Source: Clostridia bacterium
GTDB taxonomy: Bacteria > Bacillota > Clostridia > Christensenellales > Borkfalkiaceae
Assembly: GCA_017453045.1 (NCBI GenBank)
Contig: JAFTKX010000021.1
Span: 1-64,000, forward strand
Reading direction: 5' to 3'
DNA length: 64,000 nucleotides
Shown here piece by piece: positions 42,092 to 50,224 of the stretch (position 1 is its first letter; every line of letters starts with the position of its first letter). The notes below the pieces were generated by a model. It searched no databases. It saw only the letters and a list, made by a program, of their open reading frames with translations, and was not told where the DNA came from. Made by a program: the position numbers and the translations under genes.

Positions 42092-43420
42092 ATGATGGAT
42101 TTTGATTTTAGAAACGATTTTGACGAAGAATTTGAAGGCGCGCAGTTTTGTAAAATTATGGTAATGGGCGTAGGTGGCGCGGGAAATAACGCTGTCAACA
42201 GTATGATTGAATACGGAATTACGAGCGCCGAATTTATCGCCGTCAATACCGACAAGCAAGCGTTGATGCTTTCCAAAACGCCAGCCGAAAATAGAATAGT
42301 AATAGGTAAAAATTTAACGGGCGGTCTTGGAGCAGGTTCAGATCCCGAAATAGGCGCGAGCGCAGCCGAAGAATCTAGAGCAGAAATAGAACAGGCGTTA
42401 GAAGGCGTAAATCTTTTATTTATAGCGGCAGGAATGGGCGGTGGCACGGGTACGGGCGCTGCTCCCGTGATTGCTAAAATCGCTCGCGAAAAAGGTTGCG
42501 TTACGGTGGCGGTCGTTACGAAACCATTTGAGTTCGAGGGTAGAAAAAGACAGCAAAACGCTTTAAAAGGCATAGCGAACTTAAGAAAACACGTCGACAC
42601 GTTAGTCGTTATTCCAAACGATAAACTTTTAAGCGCCCTTCCGCAAGACGTTTCTATGCTCGGCGCGTTAAAGTTTGCCGACGACACTCTCCGTCAAGGT
42701 ATTTGCGGTATTTCCGACCTTATTGCAACCCCTGCGCTTATAAATCTTGATTTTGCCGACGTTAGAACGATTATAAAAGACCAAGGTTTAGCGCATATGG
42801 GCGTAGGCAGGGCGAAAGGAGATAATAGAGTTTTAGAAGCCGCTAAAAAGGCGATTAGTAGTCCACTTCTCGAAACGACGATAGAAGGCGCGAAAGGGGT
42901 AATTTTAAACGTAACGGGCGGAAAAGATATGACGCTTATGCAAGTTACGGAAATTGCGAAGATTATTAGGGAAACGGTAGACGACGTTTCGGCTAATATT
43001 ATTTTCGGCGCAAACGTGCGAGACGATTTTGAAGAAGAAATCGAAATTACGGTAATCGCAACGGGTTTTGAAAATAGAGAGCGTTCTCCAAAGGTAGAAC
43101 AAAGATATGAAATCCCCGTTAGACAAACGCCTGTTTATGAGAAAAGAGTTGACGAATATTCTCCTCAAAGGGTAGAAGTTCCACCCGTATCGGCGCAAAA
43201 ACCTACCGATTATTCTTACGAAAGTTACCAAACCTCAGAAAATCAACGCTTTGAAAAAAGGGAAGAAGAAAGACCTGTACACAACGTAGTTCCGCCTGTA
43301 AATAGCAGTTACGGACAAGACGACGAGTTTTTGCCAAACGACGAAGAAGAAATTGTAGAAGAAAAAAAGCAAGACAAAAAAATGCCTGCTTTTATGCAAA
43401 GATTATTTAATAGAAAATAA
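42092..43420 (+). CDS. ftsZ: Cell division protein FtsZ
   Basis: 442 residues. GTP-binding [10 protein letters not shown] near residue 115, T7-type NLDFADVR loop with catalytic Asp, then an acidic Pro-rich linker of about 100 residues and a C-terminal peptide ending [17 protein letters not shown] doublet at 42092/42095; the first is used. End of the cluster; terminator at 43426. Confidence 0.98.
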   Translation: MMDFDFRNDFDEEFEGAQFCKIMVMGVGGAGNNAVNSMIEYGITSAEFIAVNTDKQALMLSKTPAENRIVIGKNLTGGLGAGSDPEIGASAAEESRAEIEQALEGVNLLFIAAGMGGGTGTGAAPVIAKIAREKGCVTVAVVTKPFEFEGRKRQQNALKGIANLRKHVDTLVVIPNDKLLSALPQDVSMLGALKFADDTLRQGICGISDLIATPALINLDFADVRTIIKDQGLAHMGVGRAKGDNRVLEAAKKAISSPLLETTIEGAKGVILNVTGGKDMTLMQVTEIAKIIRETVDDVSANIIFGANVRDDFEEEIEITVIATGFENRERSPKVEQRYEIPVRQTPVYEKRVDEYSPQRVEVPPVSAQKPTDYSYESYQTSENQRFEKREEERPVHNVVPPVNSSYGQDDEFLPNDEEEIVEEKKQDKKMPAFMQRLFNRK

Positions 43421-43425
43421 AGAAG

Positions 43426-43460
43426 AAAGCCCTATTCGCGAAGAATAGGGCTTTGCTTTT
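43426..43460. terminator. Bidirectional terminator after ftsZ
   Basis: Twelve-base arms (43426-43437 and 43443-43454), 5-base loop, T-run; also serves the convergent DUF4363 gene. Confidence 0.85.
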
Positions 43461-43466
43461 TATACG

Positions 43467-43844
43467 TTATAAGATATTTTCAATTCTAATTAAATAGTTT
43501 CTCGGTATTTGTTCGGTTAAATTTATTGCGACTTCTATTTTTGAAATTGCTTCTTTAAAGTTTTGCGCCCTTACGTAAGCAACCGTTTCAAAAACCCATA
43601 AGTCTAACTCTTTTACGTCGTTATGCGAAATAAAAAGGTGTAAAAGTTTTTTCTTTTCAAGCCAAGCGGTTTTTATTGCGTTAGCGTCGTCAACCGTCGC
43701 TTCTTGACTCTGAATTTTTTCATAAGCAAGAGTAAAATCTTGGTTTAAACAGTCGAAAGTCTTTTTAATATATATTTGTTCGCCAACGCCTGCTAAAATT
43801 AAAATTGCTACGGTTATAATAATTGAATATATCGTTTTTACCAT
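43467..43844 (-). CDS. DUF4363 membrane protein
   Basis: 125 residues from the ATG at 43844 with AAGGGGAT upstream; a TTG seven codons earlier lies inside the preceding gene. Single N-terminal helix, then a helical domain. DUF4363 proteins are partners of YetF/DUF421 proteins in spore formers. It overlaps the DUF421 gene by 7 bases. Confidence 0.75.
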   Translation of the reverse strand: MVKTIYSIIITVAILILAGVGEQIYIKKTFDCLNQDFTLAYEKIQSQEATVDDANAIKTAWLEKKKLLHLFISHNDVKELDLWVFETVAYVRAQNFKEAISKIEVAINLTEQIPRNYLIRIENIL

Positions 43845-44527
43845 TTTATCCCCTTTTTTAAACAAACGTTAAAGGTTTCGTATTTGTCCTTTTGCGTTTG
43901 GAAGTAAATCTTTCCGTTTCCGTCTAAAGTCATAACGCCGACTCTTTTTACGCTTTTCGCGCCGTGTTCGTTAATTATTTTCAAAAGTTCGCTTTCGGAA
44001 AATCCGCTTATTTCAAGATTTTTCTTAACGATTTTCCCGTCGCTTATCAGTAGTATAGGAAGGGCGGTTTTCTTTTTATCGTAATCGACTTTTTCTTTAG
44101 TCGACAGTTTTCCGTTAGATTCAAATATGGCGTAGTCAAGGTCGTCTAAAGAGTAAAATCCTGCCGAACGCATTGATTCTATTAAATCTTCAACGTCCAT
44201 ATTGTTTTGACGGAGTTCATAAAAGTCAACCCCGTTTTTATTTAGAACGAGCGACGGTTTTCCGCTAAAAATTCTCTTTGCCGTTTGACTTAACTGTTGC
44301 AAAATTGAAATCAGTTGATGTAATATAAAAATTGCCACGATTGCAACTACGCCGTAGAGAAGCGGTATCGAAACGTCGGTCATAGGTATACAAGCGAGTT
44401 CCGAAATAAGCAAAGTTATTACGAGTTCAAACGGTTGCATTTCGCCTATTTGCCGTTTGCCCATTATTCTCATAACTATAAGTAGCGTGAAAAAAACCAC
44501 GATTGACCTTACGAATATTATAATCAT
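43838..44527 (-). CDS. DUF421/YetF-like membrane protein
   Basis: 229 residues: three N-terminal helices (IGEMQPFELVITLLISELA is the family hallmark) and a cytoplasmic pair of small YetF domains (GKPSLVLNKNGVDFYELRQN, then NLEISGFSESELL). The family is often associated with spore membranes, but its function is unclear. Confidence 0.9.
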   Translation of the reverse strand: MIIIFVRSIVVFFTLLIVMRIMGKRQIGEMQPFELVITLLISELACIPMTDVSIPLLYGVVAIVAIFILHQLISILQQLSQTAKRIFSGKPSLVLNKNGVDFYELRQNNMDVEDLIESMRSAGFYSLDDLDYAIFESNGKLSTKEKVDYDKKKTALPILLISDGKIVKKNLEISGFSESELLKIINEHGAKSVKRVGVMTLDGNGKIYFQTQKDKYETFNVCLKKGIKW

Positions 44528-44568
44528 AAGATTATTATGCCGAAAAATTTAATAGTTATGTAACTTGC

Positions 44569-44597
44569 TTGACAAAAGTTTATTTAAGTAATATGAT
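44569..44597 (+). promoter_or_regulatory. Promoter of the THF riboswitch/folT unit
   Basis: TTGACA (44569-44574), 17-base spacer, TATGAT (44592-44597). Transcription begins near 44604, just before the aptamer. Confidence 0.8.
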
Positions 44598-44606
44598 AAA
44601 GAAAAA

Positions 44607-44699
44607 GCAGAGTAGTACAAAAAGCGTTAAGTGCCACGTAACGGGATGTTGAACGTGGACGAAAAGGGTTTCCTTGCGACTTTTTGACGCATCCAATGC
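44607..44699 (+). ncRNA. Tetrahydrofolate (THF) class I riboswitch
   Basis: Conserved blocks occur in order: GAGTAG (44610), gcgttaagtg (44624-44633), gggatgtt (44643-44650), and the closing gcatcca-atgc (44689-44699), with the P1 stem gca/tgc. The arrangement matches the THF aptamer of folT genes. It sits upstream of a terminator and an ECF S component. Confidence 0.9.
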
Positions 44700-44720
44700 A
44701 AAAATCTTATTTGTTTTGGT

Positions 44721-44748
44721 CTCTCTACTTTTAAGTGGGAGTTTTTTT
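44721..44748 (+). terminator. Expression-platform terminator of the THF riboswitch
   Basis: Stem 44721-44728 with 44735-44741 (one bulge and two G-U pairs), followed by seven T residues; it ends at the folT ATG. Folate binding presumably favours it. Confidence 0.75.
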
Positions 44749-45378
44749 ATGTCAAATTTTTGGAGTAAATTGTTCTTTTCGCCTTTCGTCTTAAAGGCGA
44801 CGAGGGCGAGAAAGGTTGCGTATATTGCAATGATGGTCGCTTTATCAATCGTCGGCAATATGTTTTTTGAGTTTAAACTCGGCGTAGTTCAGTATTCTTT
44901 TACAACGGCAATATCCGCTTTAATAGGAATTTTAATAGGTCCTTGCGCTGGTTTTATCGCTTGTTTTATAGGCGACGGTGTAGGTTTTATAGCAAATCCC
45001 TTTGGCGCGTATACGCCGTGGATAGGTCTTTCTACCGGACTTATAGCGTTTATCGCGGGTGGCGCTATCCATCTTTTTAAAAACGAAAAGGCGCATACCG
45101 TTTATATTAAACTCGTATTTGTTTCCTTACTTACGTTTTTAGTTTGTTCGGTAGCGATTAACAGCACTTTTTTGTGGTTGGTTTGGTACAATAAAATGAC
45201 TTACTTTGAATATTTGACTTATAGATATATCGGTTTGGGTCAACTTTTCGTAAGTCTAATTAACTACGGTCTTTTGTTTGCGTTTATGCCCGTTTTTAAA
45301 AGAATTACCTTTTTTAAAGACCTTCAACTCGGTCCTTGTTTCAAAAAAGAAGTCGGTAAGCCCGAAAACGTAGAATAA
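44749..45378 (+). CDS. folT: ECF transporter S component, folate type
   Basis: 209 residues from the ATG at 44749 with GGGAG upstream; the longer frame from 44674 overlaps the riboswitch. Six membrane helices with the S-component pattern (KVAYIAMMVALSIVGNMFFE, YSFTTAISALIGILIGP). The THF riboswitch identifies the substrate as folate or a derivative; the energising EcfAA'T module is not in the window. Its 3' end overlaps the convergent spoVB gene by 123 bases, which is unusual. Confidence 0.9.
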   Translation: MSNFWSKLFFSPFVLKATRARKVAYIAMMVALSIVGNMFFEFKLGVVQYSFTTAISALIGILIGPCAGFIACFIGDGVGFIANPFGAYTPWIGLSTGLIAFIAGGAIHLFKNEKAHTVYIKLVFVSLLTFLVCSVAINSTFLWLVWYNKMTYFEYLTYRYIGLGQLFVSLINYGLLFAFMPVFKRITFFKDLQLGPCFKKEVGKPENVE

Positions 45379-46830
45379 TCCGAGCGAAAACAACGCGACT
45401 AACGCGGAGCAAATAATTGCGGTTATCTGAACGACACAAAATTTTGAAAAGACGTTTTTTAAGAAATAACCGAAAATCGCCGACGGAATAACTGTAATTA
45501 TGGCGCTTAAAGAGTGTTTTAAATAATCGAGTTTATAAGGCGACGTTTTTGCAAGAATTATCAAATTAAAAACGGCGGTTATTAAATAGTTTAAAAACGT
45601 GCCTACCGTAAGCGCGTGCACGCCTATTACGCTCGGTAAAAAATAAATACATATAAGCATAACGGACGCTCCTAAAAAAAAGGAACAAAGCGTCTGTTTT
45701 TCTTTATTTAAAGAATTTAACATACTCGTCGTTATTATTGAAACGCTGAGCGGTAGCATAGTTACCGCGCCTAACACCACGTAATTACCAACCGTTTTAT
45801 CAGAGTATAAAAATTCGCTTATTTCATTACCTAAAGATAAAAATACGGGTATTATTACGCACGCTATAAAGCAAGAAAATTTGATTGCTTTTTCAAGATT
45901 ATTTTTTAAAGTTCTATAGTTTTTAGAGTAGTAGTTAGACGAAAGTTCGGGAACTAAAACGAGCGCGAGAGAGCCGATTAAAGTAGACGGCATGAAAATA
46001 AGCGGAAAAGCCATGCCGAAAATTTTTCCAAATTCGGTCATTGCGTCGGAAGAAGATAGCCCGAAAGAAACTAATCGCGCAGGTAAAATAACGGCAATTA
46101 AAGTGTTTATTAGCGAAGTTGAAGTTTTTGTCGCAGTTATAGGGGCGGACGATTTAAAAAGGGGCAAAAATTCGTTCTTTGGAGATTTGAGTTTTCCGCC
46201 TTTTATAAAAAAGTACGCCGACGCAACCGTAAACGAAAATAAGTAAGAAATAAGAACGGCGTAACCAGCCATATTAACGCCCTGCGTAACGTCAACCGCT
46301 AAATTTACCAAGATAATTCCCGCAATTAGCATAACGCTTTCTTCTAAAAACTCTATTACGCTATACGCTAAAAAACGGTTATTTCCCCAAAACGAACCTC
46401 TTAAAACAGCGTAAACCGAAGTGAATATAAGACCGGGTATCATAATCGTTAAAACGGGTAGACATCTTTCGTCAGAAAAAAGAAAATTTAAAAAACCGCT
46501 TTTTGAAAAAATAAAAAGTACGAGAGGAATACTAAAGGCTATCGCCATTAAAATGCCCGCCGTTATAGTAGAATCGGACTTTTGATTTTGATTTTTGGAC
46601 TTGTACTTTATCATCATTCTCGAAACCGTGATGGGAATTCCCGAAGACGTTACTGTCATAAAAAGTCCTAAAACTGAAAGTGAAATTTGATATATTCCAA
46701 GTCCTTCCGCTCCAAGAGCGCGAGAGAGAAAAATTCTGTATAAAAAGCCCAAAAATCTTTCCACGCAAGAAAAAACCGTTACTGTAAGGGCTGTTTGAAA
46801 AACGTTTTTTGCTATAATATCACCTTCCAA
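45256..46830 (-). CDS. spoVB: SpoVB-like oligosaccharide flippase
   Basis: 524 residues, about 14 membrane helices, MATE/MurJ superfamily (FQTALTVTVFSCVERFLGF, SRALGAEGLGIYQISLSVLG). SpoVB acts in cortex peptidoglycan precursor export. The start is uncertain: TTG at 46830 has no Shine-Dalgarno site, whereas GGAAGGTGAT sits right before an ATT/ATA at 46818/46815. Convergent overlap with folT. Confidence 0.88.
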   Translation of the reverse strand: MEGDIIAKNVFQTALTVTVFSCVERFLGFLYRIFLSRALGAEGLGIYQISLSVLGLFMTVTSSGIPITVSRMMIKYKSKNQNQKSDSTITAGILMAIAFSIPLVLFIFSKSGFLNFLFSDERCLPVLTIMIPGLIFTSVYAVLRGSFWGNNRFLAYSVIEFLEESVMLIAGIILVNLAVDVTQGVNMAGYAVLISYLFSFTVASAYFFIKGGKLKSPKNEFLPLFKSSAPITATKTSTSLINTLIAVILPARLVSFGLSSSDAMTEFGKIFGMAFPLIFMPSTLIGSLALVLVPELSSNYYSKNYRTLKNNLEKAIKFSCFIACVIIPVFLSLGNEISEFLYSDKTVGNYVVLGAVTMLPLSVSIITTSMLNSLNKEKQTLCSFFLGASVMLICIYFLPSVIGVHALTVGTFLNYLITAVFNLIILAKTSPYKLDYLKHSLSAIITVIPSAIFGYFLKNVFSKFCVVQITAIICSALVALFSLGLFYVFGLTDFFFETRTELKVFKKGNSFKNGHKRKQKTVVN

Positions 46831-46834
46831 GACG

Positions 46835-46863
46835 TTATATTAAAAGTTTATTAAGCATATATA
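46835..46863 (+). promoter_or_regulatory. Possible SigE-type promoter of the LysM gene
   Basis: TTATATT (46835-46841), 14-base spacer, CATATATA (46856-46863). It matches KMATATT at 6 of 7 and CATACAHT at 6 of 8 positions, consistent with mother-cell expression. Confidence 0.4.
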
Positions 46864-46869
46864 TAAACT

Positions 46870-47190
46870 ATGATAGATAAGGTTAAATTAAAAAATTTAA
46901 GCGACGTAAAAACGGAGTTTATTTATAAAGTAGAAAAAGACGAAACGGTTTTTTCTCTTGCCGAAAAATTCCATACGACAGTTCAGGTTATAGTAAAAAT
47001 CAACGGCTTAACCGACGAGATAAAATGCGGACAATTCATACTTATCGAAAGAATTGACGGAGAAGAATATTACGTTAAACCTAAAGATACCATTTTAGAG
47101 ATTGCAAAGGGCGACGTTCAAAAAAAGACTGAAATTATTGCTAAAAATAGAATTGATTATTTATACGTAGGTCAAAAATTATATCTATGA
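46870..47190 (+). CDS. Double LysM-domain protein, 106 aa, no signal peptide
   Basis: First LysM is clear (YKVEKDETVFSLAEKFHTTV and GQFILIE), the second degenerate (YYVKPKDTILEIAKG onward). No signal peptide or membrane helix, so it probably stays in the mother-cell cytosol and reaches the spore surface from outside, as SafA-type proteins do. The ATG has no Shine-Dalgarno site and lies 7 bases after the predicted -10. Confidence 0.75.
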   Translation: MIDKVKLKNLSDVKTEFIYKVEKDETVFSLAEKFHTTVQVIVKINGLTDEIKCGQFILIERIDGEEYYVKPKDTILEIAKGDVQKKTEIIAKNRIDYLYVGQKLYL

Positions 47191-47234
47191 TATAAAAATT
47201 TTTAAATTTATCTATAAGAAAAATTTATAACCCC

Positions 47235-47263
47235 TTGACAGAACGCATTGATTGTAGTAAAAT
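47235..47263 (+). promoter_or_regulatory. Promoter of the repeat lipoprotein gene
   Basis: TTGACA (47235-47240), 17-base spacer, TAAAAT (47258-47263). Confidence 0.75.
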
Positions 47264-47291
47264 AATAAGTAATAAGAATAAGGGGTAAATT

Positions 47292-48347
47292 ATGAGGAAA
47301 TTTCTTAATTTTTTACTTGTTGCAATAATTTCGTTAACTTTGTTCGCTTGCGACTACGTTTCGGGTACTGATTCCGAATCGGATAAAGTTGACAGAAAGG
47401 AATATTCTGTTTCTATAGTATATAGAGAAAGCGCGTTAGGCGTTGAAAAAACTGAATCTGCTGATTTTTCATTAGAAGTTGGACAGGAAAAAGACGTTGA
47501 AATTCCCGTTGTTGAAGACGACGGAACGGATAACGCTTTAATTTGCTGGGTTGTAAACGGCGTTGAAGCGGAAAATAGCGTTGGTATTTCGTCAATTAAG
47601 GTAAAAAGGACAGAAAACGGAGCAACGGTTACGGTTGGATCGACAACTGTAGATTTGGGTAAAGACGAAACTTTGATTTCTCTTAGCACCAAGTATCCTA
47701 TCGTTGACGTTTACGATTTTTCTTTCGCATATAAAACAAATGCAGACGCAGAATTATCTACGCAAACTTCTACGATACAACTTGCAGTAGGTCAAATGAA
47801 TACGATAAATCTTCCTACGATTGACGTTGAAAATAACGATACGTTTGAAGGTTGGGTTGTAAACGGTCAACTTGCAGAAAATAGCGTTAGCGCAACTACC
47901 GTAGTAGTTTCCCGTTCGGAAAGTGGTATACAACTCGTTATAGGAGGTTCAACCTTTAATTTTGATACGAGCGTATTTAGATTTGAATTGTCCACTAAAT
48001 ACGGACAGGCAATCGTCATACCGCCGGTAGATCAAGTTTCGTATAAAATTACTATAAAATATCAAGTTTCCGAAAATTCGGCATATCAAACGGACGAAAG
48101 AACGGTTACTTTAGACGTTGGAGAGCAAAGAACGATCAATTTGCCAACGATTAAAGAATCCGAGTTAGAATATTGGAAAGTTAACGGCGAAAAAGCAAAG
48201 TCAAGCAAAACCGCGACGAGTTTTACTATAAAACGTACGGAAACGGGAGTTGAAGTTACTTTAGGCGATAGCACTTTCGTATTTGATAACAATACGGCAA
48301 TTAAAATCGAAACTTTATTATTTGCAATGTGGACTGATAATTATTAA
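47292..48347 (+). CDS. Lipoprotein with three tandem ~100-residue repeats
   Basis: 351 residues; lipobox LFAC near residue 20. Three repeats start near residues 38, 141 and 250, each with a W-VNG-x-A-x-S core (CWVVNGVEAENS, GWVVNGQLAENS, YWKVNGEKAKSS), followed by an R-x-E-x-G-x-V element (RTENGATVTV, RSESGIQLVI, RTETGVEVTL). It resembles surface repeat domains in form. Exposed on the cell surface by inference. No family name is assigned. Strong promoter and terminator; monocistronic. Confidence 0.75.
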   Translation: MRKFLNFLLVAIISLTLFACDYVSGTDSESDKVDRKEYSVSIVYRESALGVEKTESADFSLEVGQEKDVEIPVVEDDGTDNALICWVVNGVEAENSVGISSIKVKRTENGATVTVGSTTVDLGKDETLISLSTKYPIVDVYDFSFAYKTNADAELSTQTSTIQLAVGQMNTINLPTIDVENNDTFEGWVVNGQLAENSVSATTVVVSRSESGIQLVIGGSTFNFDTSVFRFELSTKYGQAIVIPPVDQVSYKITIKYQVSENSAYQTDERTVTLDVGEQRTINLPTIKESELEYWKVNGEKAKSSKTATSFTIKRTETGVEVTLGDSTFVFDNNTAIKIETLLFAMWTDNY

Positions 48348-48360
48348 AAACTAAAAATAA

Positions 48361-48388
48361 AAAGAGCGACGGCGTCGCTCTTTTTTTC
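48361..48388. terminator. Bidirectional terminator
   Basis: Ten-base arms (48361-48370 and 48374-48383), 3-base loop, T-run on both strands. Confidence 0.85.
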
Positions 48389-48452
48389 ATTAGATTATTT
48401 ATTATAACCCGTTATTGAAAATAAAATTAAAAATCGTTTAGTATAAAAAGTT

Positions 48453-49199
48453 TTAAAAGGTCAATAAATCGTCCATATCGTATAATCCGTTGGGTTTTGT
48501 AACGATAAATTCAGCCGCTTTTATTGCGCCGAATGCAAAAAGTTGCTTTGAATTTGCCGTGTGCGTTATGGTTATCGTTTCGTTTTCGCCAAAGAAAAAT
48601 ACCGAATGTTCTCCAACTACGCTTCCGCCCCTTAAAGAGTGAATTCCTATCTCGCGCGGTTTTCTTTTTTCAGAGCCTTTACGTCCGTAGATAGGCGACG
48701 TAGGGTAGCGTAGCGTTTGCGCAATGACGTCGTATATCATTTTAGCAGTTCCCGACGGCGAGTCTTTTTTGTGTCTATGATGCTTGTCTGTTATTTCAAT
48801 ATCAAAGCCGTTTAAAACTGTAGTTGCAAATTTACAAAGTTTTAAAATTAAATTTACGCCAAGCGAAGTGTTAGCCGATTTAAAAATAGGAATAGACTTT
48901 GAAACTTCCATTATCTTTTTCTCTTGTTCGTTTGAATATCCCGTAGTTCCGATAACTAACGGGGTTTTATTTTCAATAGCGTAACAAAGAAGGTCGTTTA
49001 AACACGACGGCGAAGAAAAATCAACGATAACGTCTGCGTGTTCTTTAACTTGATAAAAGTTTGGGTAAACGGGGCAGTCAACCGCGCTAACCGTAATTTT
49101 ATCAATTCCGCTTACGACTTGATGAGAGTTGTTCGTTGCCGAGTCGTATAGTAGAGAGCCAATTTTTCCGTTAATTCCGCATATTATAATTTTTAACAT
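48453..49199 (-). CDS. dapB: 4-hydroxy-tetrahydrodipicolinate reductase
   Basis: 248 residues. N-terminal nucleotide motif GINGKIGSLL, VIGTTGYSNEQ, and the active-site HHRHKKDSPSGTA. Second step of the diaminopimelate/lysine branch and source of the DAP used by MurE, and of dipicolinate precursors in spores. It starts 8 bases after the dapA stop. Confidence 0.96.
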   Translation of the reverse strand: MLKIIICGINGKIGSLLYDSATNNSHQVVSGIDKITVSAVDCPVYPNFYQVKEHADVIVDFSSPSCLNDLLCYAIENKTPLVIGTTGYSNEQEKKIMEVSKSIPIFKSANTSLGVNLILKLCKFATTVLNGFDIEITDKHHRHKKDSPSGTAKMIYDVIAQTLRYPTSPIYGRKGSEKRKPREIGIHSLRGGSVVGEHSVFFFGENETITITHTANSKQLFAFGAIKAAEFIVTKPNGLYDMDDLLTF

Positions 49200-49207
49200 A
49201 TCACACC

Positions 49208-50086
49208 TTATAGTATATCTTTTATTCTTAGCATATTTAATTGTCGTTTAAAATATTCGCAAGTTACTTTATCTGGAAAGGTAAGCGGTAACCTAAAACG
49301 ACATTTTTCGCCGTAAATTATGCTTGCAACGGTCTTTATAGGAATAGGGTTTACCCTATAACTTAAAAGTTTAAAAAACTTATCAAAATCAAAATTAGAT
49401 ATTTTGTAATAGTTTTCAAAATCGCTTATAAATTCTTTAATTTTTAAAGGAATTACGTTTGACGCAACCGATATTACTCCTTTTGCTCCAAGCGAAAAGA
49501 ACTCTTTTAAAAGTTCGTCCGAACCGCAATATATAGGAGTTTTTTCGTCAACTAAATCAAAAAGTTTTTTTACGTGGTTTATATCCGTATTCGCTTCTTT
49601 TATACCGCAAACGCAGTCTATTTTGGAAAGGGTAAGAGCAGTTTTAGGCTCGATATTTACCCCCGTTCTTTTGGGTACGTTGTAACAAATTAAAGGCAAT
49701 TTTACGCTTTTACAAATTTCTTTATAATGCTGAATCAAACCCTCTTGCTCGCATTTGTTATAATATGGCGTAACGGACAAAATGCAGTCCGCTCCTAACT
49801 CTTTTGCTTGTAATGAAAGTTCGCAAGCGGTTTTTGTACAGTTAGATCCCGCGCCGATTATTACGGGCAATTTTCCTTTTAGCCTTGAAACAGCGAATTC
49901 AATTATTTGTTTTCGTTCTTTTTGCGTAACGGTAGAAGATTCGCCAGTAGTGCCTAAAAAAACTAAAGCGTCTACTTTTGCTTTAAGTTGCCGTTTAATA
50001 CATCTTTCAAATTGTTCAAAGTCAATTCCGTTTTTTGTAAAAGGGGTGTAAAGCGCGGTGGCAACACCTGTAAAAATTACTTCCAT
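49208..50086 (-). CDS. dapA: 4-hydroxy-tetrahydrodipicolinate synthase
   Basis: 292 residues. GTTGESSTV, the Tyr in SVTPYYNKC, and the Schiff-base Lys in GIKEAN. Joins pyruvate and aspartate semialdehyde. ATG 50086 follows AGGTG; an in-frame GTG two codons upstream is part of that site. dapA-dapB form one operon. Confidence 0.96.
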   Translation of the reverse strand: MEVIFTGVATALYTPFTKNGIDFEQFERCIKRQLKAKVDALVFLGTTGESSTVTQKERKQIIEFAVSRLKGKLPVIIGAGSNCTKTACELSLQAKELGADCILSVTPYYNKCEQEGLIQHYKEICKSVKLPLICYNVPKRTGVNIEPKTALTLSKIDCVCGIKEANTDINHVKKLFDLVDEKTPIYCGSDELLKEFFSLGAKGVISVASNVIPLKIKEFISDFENYYKISNFDFDKFFKLLSYRVNPIPIKTVASIIYGEKCRFRLPLTFPDKVTCEYFKRQLNMLRIKDIL

Positions 50087-50224
50087 AAACACCTAAAACT
50101 GTGAAAAATCAATGATTTTTTAATAAATTCGTTAAAATCGTTTGTTTTTATTTATGATATAGTATATTATATATAGAGTGATAATATGCGTGAGCGTCGC
50201 TCATTTTACTTTTGAGAGGTATTT

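Noticed and set aside
42067..42687. 206-codon frame opposite ftsZ
   Set aside because: It is an antisense shadow of a highly conserved gene, with no ribosome site, and its Pro/Ala/Ser-rich composition mirrors FtsZ codons.
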